A stretch of 64,000 bases of DNA from Halictus rubicundus. Taxonomy: Eukaryota > Arthropoda > Insecta > Hymenoptera > Halictidae. The translations under genes and the position numbers were made by a program. The stretch spans positions 7,600,501 through 7,664,500 of the forward strand of contig NC_135165.1 of the NCBI RefSeq assembly GCF_050948215.1, in the 5' to 3' direction. This document shows positions 57,450 through 64,000 of the stretch, in pieces. How positions within the stretch are numbered: position 1 is the stretch's first letter; each line of letters opens with the position of its first letter. The notes beneath the pieces were generated by a model. It saw only the letters and a program-made list of their open reading frames with translations. It was not told the DNA's origin and did not search any database.

Positions 57450-58569
57450 TGCCTCTGTCAGAAATCGAACATTTCATATGCAGCAACCTAGTAGTAATGC
57501 AGAAATTAATTTCCAATTCTGCACAAATAAATCCGTCAGCCTGATTGTGACTTACAGCAACGTGTGGCCAGAGCATCGTTCATACGTCCACAAAAACGAA
57601 TCATTAATGGGTGAAACCGAGGACTCTGCTATCAAGACACCCATCGCGAGGCTCAGAGGGCGCGTCGCGGGTCGAAGTGGAATTTCGGAAGGTTTGCAGC
57701 AGATCAAAAGCAGGATAAACACGAAATCAGATTAAAATTCGCGCCGGTCGAAAACAGTTAAACCCGTCGCGTCGGCCCAATTACAGCGGCAATCAACACG
57801 CGCCGTGAGCATTGTAAAGCGTTTGAATCCGCCTGTAAAGAAGCTGTAAAGGTACACGAGTCTCGCAAGGGCGTCGTAGCGAAAGAGTTACGCGTACCAT
57901 GATCCTAAATGTCGCGGGGCGAAGAGTATCGGATGACCCGCGCCGGTTGCGTTCTAACTGCTCAGGCAAAACTGCAGCCGGATAGTGTACGACGAGAGAG
58001 GAGCACCTGCCTTGCCATAATCTTTAGCCTAAGCGTGGAGAAGCGAGGAGAAACGAGACGAGGCGGAACAAGGCGAAACGGCGCGGCAATACATTTCAAT
58101 TTCGCCGGGGAACGCACGTGGCGCGCACGTCGGTCCACGGTTTATCGTTCCGTTTCATCTTTCATATCGCGATAAAAGCCCTTTGCGATTCGGTGCATCG
58201 GCCAAAGGAAGACCCCCGGTACGTGCCTTCTGGAGCATTGCATCCGGATATGTCCCCCTTTCGTCTCGCCGTTGCGTTTTCTTGCAACCGGCGAGTTCTA
58301 CTCTCTTTGGGTTCCTCATTCCTGCCGTTTATCGAGAAGGTTCGTTCGTATCGTTAAATATGGCAGATATACGGCACCATTTTGTAACGCATAATCGATG
58401 ACACCATGTCGTAAATTCGCTGTACCACGCCATAAATCGTGCAGGGGGCTGTCTGCTACCAGAGCCAGTTTCAAGTTTGGTAACTGTTTTGATCGGACAC
58501 ACTTTTCATTCTTGTGAATTCTGCGATTGTTGAAGGCTGGATTGTTTTGTATAGGAAGGAGGTTTGAAG
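57450..58569. other. non-coding stretch, CpG-bearing
   Basis: Overlapping frames of 70-90 codons (57478-57735, 57909-58175, 58118-58357) carry no domain. No transposon ends were recognised. Confidence 0.35.
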
Positions 58570-59000
58570 CAACTTTGTCTTTTTTTTTTGGTGAAGAAGA
58601 AATCGAAATTGAGTTCGTGGTAATTATATCGCGAAATGGGGTACTAAAATTAAAGGTATTGTAGTCTGCATACTTCGGTGATTTTGGGATTTTTTTGTTG
58701 TGGAACTGTGGAACTTTTCGATGTGGGAATTTTGCGGACGCTCTTTTCCATGTTCTAACAGTGTTCGTGAATTTTTTGGTGAAGAGGAAACCGAAATTGA
58801 GCTCGTGGTAATTATATCGCGAAAACAGGGTATTGAAATAGGCGTTCTAGTCTGGATACTTTGAACGTCTGTGATTTTTGTTATTACGAGACTGTAGAAC
58901 CTATCACTATTGGACTTTTGTGTATACATTCATCTATGTTTTAACAGTATTCGTGAATGTTTTGATGAAGGAAAAGTCGAAATTGCGTTCACAATTACGG
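58570..59000. repeat. tandem repeat block 1, ~187-bp unit
   Basis: GTGAAGAAGAAATCGAAATT at 58591, GTGAAGAGGAAACCGAAATT at 58779 and a weaker copy at 58965. TCGTGGTAATTATATCGCG is shared by the first two. The same family reappears at 60290. Confidence 0.8.
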
Positions 59001-60289
59001 AAGTAATGTTAAAGAACACGCGAACTAAAATAAAATGTACAGATTTGAACGATCTTCGAGAAAAGCTTCCTTAAAATCGTAGTCCATGGTCTGGTATGAC
59101 AATACGATCAAACAGAGCACAACTTTTACTAAGATACTGAACAAATTCGTCCCTGATAAAATTTCCATTCCACATTCTCCAAAAAGGAATCGACCCAATA
59201 CACCATCCAGCTCCTATTCACAATATCCCACTATAATTCATGCAATTCCTGGCGGTAAACAAACGCTAATTAAGAACTTAAAATCCAGCACAATTACCAC
59301 GTCGAACTTTCATTCATAATTTACAGACTCCAACGTGTTCTGTACAGGTACTCGATTCGAGTAAACCGGTTAGCGAACGAGCGTATAAGTTCGAAGATTT
59401 TACTGCGAAAAATTTAGCATATCTCATTTCGAAAGCGCGTTTTACGATAGACGGAGGGATGAGGAGGGCGCCCGAGGAGGATTTATAAAAGTTCCACAAA
59501 GGAAAAAAGAGGAAAGAAAAGATCGGGCCGTTGAGCCAGATATACAGAAATGAGTACCCGCAGAAAGGGTTAATTCTGTCTGGCTCGATGGCCTAACGGT
59601 TTCCTCGCGTGCTGCAATGGGTAATTGCAATGGCGGACGATGAGACTGCCGATGAGCGAATATGTAATCGCGTCCCGCCGCTCGGAATCGAATTAATTCG
59701 CTACGCGGTTAATTCGCCGGTGTACAATCCGACCGGGCCCGAAGATTAATTCACGGTGAAACGCGCGCCTTTCCTGGATTTACGATCGCGGCACACACAC
59801 ACGCCGATCGAGTCCAGATCGGCCATGACGATGTTGGTGACCTTGCGGGAACGCGTAAACGACGCGACGCGACGCGACGCGACGATCCGAGAGGACTCGA
59901 TCCTCTTGTTGCGTGGCGAAACTCGAACGCGGAGGCTTCGTTCGTTCGAGGAACGATCTACCAGCCCTGAGCCTGCACTTTCCGCGAGCAAACGTTCCCG
60001 AGAGCTGGTTTTTCGAGCGATAAAAGTCTATTCTCGTCTCTTATTTCACCGGTGGCTATTCCCGGCTTGATATCGTCCCGCGAAAACAAATTGCAGCCTT
60101 GTACGCTCGCCGTTTGCACTGTAAGCCCGTTTAGTGTCGCACTGTCATCCCCACCTCGATATTTCCGCGCTATGGCCGTCAAGTGACAGTCAGTGGAGGG
60201 ACATGGCTGCCGAATCGTTTGGCTGCCTTGATATTGGTCGCAAAACGGAACCAATACGGCTCGGTTAGGGAGGTATGGATAGCTTGGAC
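59001..60289. other. non-coding stretch between two repeat blocks
   Basis: Holds a (GACGC)n tract (59861-59884) and a short CA run (59793). CCGCAGAAAGGGTTAATT near 59558 resembles a TTAA-MITE right end, and GTACTCGATTCGAGTA at 59348 resembles the hairpin of the 5063 element. A TATAAAAG at 59485 has no initiator. Confidence 0.4.
59861..59884. repeat. (GACGC)n pentanucleotide repeat
   Basis: Nearly five perfect GACGC units. Confidence 0.9.
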
Positions 60290-60900
60290 GACTTTGGCAT
60301 TTTTTGGAACGCAACTGGAGAACTTTTTGTTGTGCGACTTTTTTTAAACGCTTCTATTCGGGCCTTAGCAGTGTTCAGGAATTTTTTGACAAAGGAAAAA
60401 TCAAAATTAAACTTGTAATTATATTATGGAAATGTTGACGGAATTCTCTAGGTTAGACAGTTTGGACGACTTTGAGATTTTTTTCGTACGGAACTGGGGA
60501 ACCTCTCATTGTGGGACTTTTTCAAACGCTTTTATTCAAGACTTAGCAGTGTTCAGGAATTTTTTGACAAAGGAAAAATCAAAATTAGACTTATTGTAAT
60601 TGTGTTATGGAAGTGTTGGTGGAGGTTTTCTGGATCAGACACTTTAGATGACTGTGGGATTTTTTAGATACGAAACTGAGGAACTTTCTGTTACGGGAGT
60701 TTTGTAGACGCTTTTGTTCATGTTTGAACAGTATCCAGGAATTTATTGACAAAGGGAAAACCAAAACTAAGCTCGTTATACTTAATTATGTTGCGAAGGT
60801 ATTGAGATCGGTTTCTATATAAACCAGATACCTTAGGCGGCTTTAGGATTTTTGTATCACAAACCTGTAGAACTTTTAGCTAGGCGACGTTCGTGAAAAA
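60290..60900. repeat. tandem repeat block 2, ~180-bp unit
   Basis: GTTCAGGAATTTTTTGACAA recurs at about 60373 and 60551, and as GTATCCAGGAATTTATTGAC at about 60731 (178-182 bp). Shared AACTTTTTGTTG, GACGCTTTTGTTC and GGATTTTTT motifs tie it to block 1 at 58570. Confidence 0.8.
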
Positions 60901-60966
60901 AGTGAAATTGCGAATCGCGCGAACTACATCAATTCGATAAACGTAATGCTTCTTCCCGAGGAGCTC

Positions 60967-60999
60967 TATAAAAGCTCGATCGATCAGAGGCGCATCAGT
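60967..60999 (+). promoter_or_regulatory. candidate TATA + initiator core promoter
   Basis: TATAAAAG (60967-60974) is followed by TCAGT (60995-60999). The A of the initiator (60997) lies exactly 30 bp after the first T of the TATA box, the usual arthropod spacing, and the order fits the plus strand. No downstream promoter element is obvious. DNA from 60997 on has no early ATG and becomes GA/CT-rich, which would suit a long 5'-UTR. A GTAAGT at 61744 could be its splice donor. Transcription is inferred, not shown. Confidence 0.5.
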
Positions 61000-61513
61000 A
61001 TTCCTCGCATTAAGCGATCATTACCGTACACACTGCGCGCGATCGTGGTATCGCCGCGTGTCCGAGTATAGTATCGGGGAATTAGTCGAGTGGGAAGACC
61101 GGTAACGATAACTGTTTCTCACGGACGGCCTCGGGAACAAAACGAATTGTGGAAAATTAATAGGGGAAGGAGAAGGCGAAGAACGTCTCTCGAGCTCGTC
61201 CGCTCTCCTCTCCAGCAGCAGCGGCCGGCTCTCCGGCCGTTAAGAGCGGCGGAATACCTGAGAAACGAGTTGGAAAAAAACGCACACTCCCGGAGAGCGA
61301 GGTGAAGGAACGAGTGCAGAGTCCCTTTTGCCACGAAGAGCAACGTTTCGTGCGAGAGAGAACAAAGAGAGCCGCCGGGGGAAAGAGCGAGAAAGACACC
61401 GAGGGAGAACGAGACTGGAGCGGAGAGAGAACGAGAAACGGAGAGAGAACGTGGGGCGATAGGGAGTCTATAGAGAGGAGCCGATGGGGAAATGAGGAAA
61501 GAGAGACTCGAGA

Positions 61514-61519
<6 letters not shown>

Positions 61520-61561
<42 letters not shown>
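61520..61561. repeat. (GA)n microsatellite
   Basis: About 20 perfect GA units. Confidence 0.95.
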
Positions 61562-61565
<4 letters not shown>

Positions 61566-61641
61566 AGCCCGAAGGTCCGAGAAGGAGAGGCTCGGGCCAC
61601 GTTGAATTTTATCCCAAACTCGGTGCGATCTCGGTTCTGGC

Positions 61642-61673
<32 letters not shown>
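61642..61673. repeat. (CT)n microsatellite
   Basis: About 16 CT units, 80 bp after the GA tract at 61520, so the two could pair as a large imperfect hairpin. Confidence 0.95.
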
Positions 61674-61676
<3 letters not shown>

Positions 61677-62252
61677 CGCTGGCATCCTCGATCTTTCATT
61701 TTGTCTTTTCGTCGATCCTCTCTCTCTCTTTCTATCTCCGAGCGTAAGTTACTCGAGCGTGTTTGAGAAGGGGGGTGGGGGGAGGGAAAAGAACCGGGAC
61801 GAGAGAGCGAGAGAGTAGAAAGTAAAACTCGCCGACGAATCTCCATGCTAACAACGAACCCGTCCTAATTATTCGTCGAGTGTCGGTAGGAAGATCGTCA
61901 CCGCTCGCGAAAGAGGGCGAGAGAACGCGGCGGGAGCGCAAAGACACCCAGAAAGAGAGAGGGAGAGAGAAGAGGGAGAACGAAAAGTTGGCTGCGGGGG
62001 TGGGCGAAACCGGGGGTGGAGGGTACGAGACGGGAAGAGTAGTAGTCGTTCCAGCTCGTGGCAAATGAGCGGCACTCTGTATTGATCACCAGAGGTCACG
62101 ACTCGAGATAGGTAAATGTGTGCATATGTATAGGTATGCACGTGCAACGCGGACTCGCGCACAGTGTGCTGCACTTGCACACGCGCTCGCTCGTTCGCCG
62201 CGATTGCAGGCGACCGCGGTATTGAGAGAACCCGCGCAAAAAGAAACACAGC

Positions 62253-62257
<5 letters not shown>

Positions 62258-62295
<38 letters not shown>
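62258..62295. repeat. (GA)n tract joined to a G-run
   Basis: GA repeat ending directly in about ten G, then GGGAGG-type sequence. Confidence 0.9.
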
Positions 62296-62350
62296 AGAAG
62301 GGAGGCAGAGGGAGTAACGGGGACGGGGGAGAAAAAGACGGACAGGTAGT

Positions 62351-62844
62351 CGACGAACCGACAACGACTTTACGCTGCTAACTTGACTGAACTCGCCTGC
62401 TAGCCTGCCTACCTATGCCTGGTTGCTAGCTAGCCTGCCAACCTGGCAGTTCACCGGTACCAAGACTCTGCAATGACTACTTCCGTATACAAACCCAGCG
62501 AGGACTTCTTTACTTTGAGCACACCTCATGGGAGGATCGAGGATTGACCGAGGATTCAGGAAGATCCTGGGTTCTGGGTGATTCCGCAGGACCCTCTCCT
62601 TGTTAGAGGGCACTTCCCGCCGGGAACAATAGCCCCGAGGCTACCGTGTGCTTTGCGTTTAATGTCCGCGTCTTGTACACTGCTGGCGCTGCTGTCTGAA
62701 GACTGATATTAGGGTGGCTGTGAATTATCGGGCACTGTTAGCGCGTGAAGTGGATTCTGGGATGGGGAGAGGGGTGCGGTAATTGTTCGGCGGGATGGCA
62801 GTTTAGTTTTCGTTATTGAGATTGTCGCGAATTTGAGTCGTGAC
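62351..62844. other. non-coding stretch, nothing recognised
   Basis: Starts with a loose repeat of GCCTGCCTACC and GCTAGC motifs (62396-62440). The rest is unique. Confidence 0.4.
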
Positions 62845-63168
62845 CAGTTTGCGGATTTTATGCGTTTATGCCACAAATGAGTGGCTGCGATCGAAAACAG
62901 TAAAATGATTAACAGAATCGGAATTTCTATGTAGCTACTGTTCCTTGCAATTGGTGCAGGTGATTTTAATTTTGCACGCCTGTCTAGTCGTGACTTGCAG
63001 ATCTTTGTGGATAATGGAAATTGTCAGCGTCTATTGCAAGATAGCGTAATTCAGTCTTACTTTAATCATTTTAACAAGCTGAATATAATCAATTACCATT
63101 CTTATATCATTTTATCCTTTCTACTGTTTTAAGTTGCTCCTACACATTTCTGCCATAAATGCATAGTA
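62845..63168. mobile_element. inverted pair of GACTGCGGAT-family MITEs
   Basis: The first copy starts TTTGCGGATTTTATGCG then TTTATGCCACAAATGAG (reverse). It meets a forward copy at about 62992 (GACTTGCAGATCTTTGTGG), which closes near 63168 with TGCCATAAATGCATAGTA. Confidence 0.55.
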
Positions 63169-64000
63169 TAAATATGCATAATTAAATGACTAGACAACGG
63201 AATATAAATATTGATCGATTTGATGCTGTCCTGTGATTTTCATCCACACCACACAATTTAGCCAACTCGAGTGCTATTCAGAATGTCCTTATTTGAACCC
63301 CCATCGTCGTTAGATCGTGAATTTTCAAATTAAGTTTGCTATTTCAGCATTTTTCTTTTGCATTTTCGCATGCAACGTAGCCCTGTAAAATCTCGTACAT
63401 TTGGCTCTACAAATAGACCTACAGTCATCCCTAAAATCAACTATGTTAGTCCGAGTATCTATGATCGATGAATAGGCAAAGCTTGCGGTTATCGAATTTA
63501 GTATACAGGTAGCGAAAAGCTTTGTGTAATTGTCAATCTCGTTGCTTACCCAATATACACAGAATTTCTGACACTTGGGAACTGATCGCAACAACGCAAC
63601 TACCTAAAGTAGTTCACACTGTATTCAATCCCATAGATATCCACCTCGTTGCAATTGCTAAACTCAGATTCTCATTGTCTCTGGTACCGGCACAGTATAT
63701 TTTTCGAAAGAGGGGGTCTAAAGTTCATCGACGGTCATGATAGATATCCATCCTACTTCGAGCGCTTGATATGTAGGTTAAAGGAATCCAATGGACATCT
63801 ATCACTACTAGCGAGGTACATATCTCAAGTGTCATCATTTGAGATACAGATCGTAATTCCATCTCATTGCTTATTTTAGAAAGAATTACTTAACTTAAAT
63901 TCTAATGGAAATTGATGCATTCTCCAATCACAGTTTTCACGTCTATTCGCTAATTGGCAGTTCACAGCCAAGGTCTCCATACGCAATAAGCCTACATTTC
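63169..64000. other. non-coding stretch to window end, unidentified frame
   Basis: An 89-codon minus-strand frame at 63325-63594 is not low-complexity but has no domain I know. AT-rich otherwise. Confidence 0.3.

Larger units (their letters stand above)
61000..62350. other. GC-rich block with GA, CT and G-run tracts
   Basis: GA at 61520-61561, CT at 61642-61673, G-rich GGGGGGTGGGGGGAGGG at about 61771, G-rich clusters at 61996-62032, GA at 62258-62286 and a G-run at 62286-62295. Frames are repeat-driven on both strands. Read with the promoter at 60967, this may be an untranslated first exon and intron start. Confidence 0.4.

Noticed and set aside
61090..61305. 71-codon frame just downstream of the candidate promoter
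   Set aside because: It starts with GTG, not ATG, and runs into GA-rich DNA without any recognisable domain.
1..64000. tRNA genes
   Set aside because: I looked for GGTTCGANTCC-type B boxes with paired arms. Partial matches (for example near 34691, 40697 and 45104) lack an A box and cloverleaf pairing.

Overview
The window looks like non-coding nuclear DNA from an insect. The abundance of GA/CT microsatellites, many CpG dinucleotides and dense small DNA transposons would suit a hymenopteran such as a bee or ant, but that taxonomic call is inference. I found no intact host protein gene, tRNA, rRNA or CRISPR array. The long open frames are almost all read through GA/CT microsatellites or tandem repeats, or are short chance frames. 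The stretch is best read as intergenic or long-intron DNA with a few possible promoter or first-exon regions.

The clearest content is transposon debris. There is an internally deleted Tc1-like element at 31095-32250 with a broken transposase frame. There is an internally deleted pogo-like element at 38994-40376 that keeps a psq-type DNA-binding domain and a cysteine-rich tail but no catalytic core. Two Tc1-type hairpin elements lie at 22402-23089 and 46353-46780. Four copies of a ~175-bp TA-flanked MITE are present, and one hAT-type MITE has an 8-bp target duplication. Several families of TTAA-flanked (piggyBac-type) MITEs occur, two of which carry a second TTAA MITE nested inside. A separate family of ~150-195-bp elements ending in GACTGCGGAT-type repeats occurs about once per 4-5 kb.

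Tandem arrays form the second layer. They include a 317-bp higher-order repeat (16940-18840), a ~165-bp repeat (26430-27600), a 96+62-bp alternating repeat (35270-36080), a ~160-bp repeat (42740-43220), a ~189-bp repeat (47937-48790), a ~113-bp CACGTG-rich repeat (50280-50690) and a ~180-188-bp repeat split into two blocks (58570-59000 and 60290-60900).

GC-rich, CT/GA-rich blocks at about 7.0-8.2, 10.1-12.1, 36.9-37.6, 49.8-51.0 and 60.9-62.4 kb resemble 5'-UTR or promoter regions. The best single regulatory signal is a TATAAAAG box at 60967 with a TCAGT initiator exactly 30 bp downstream. No gene network or operon can be drawn from this window.
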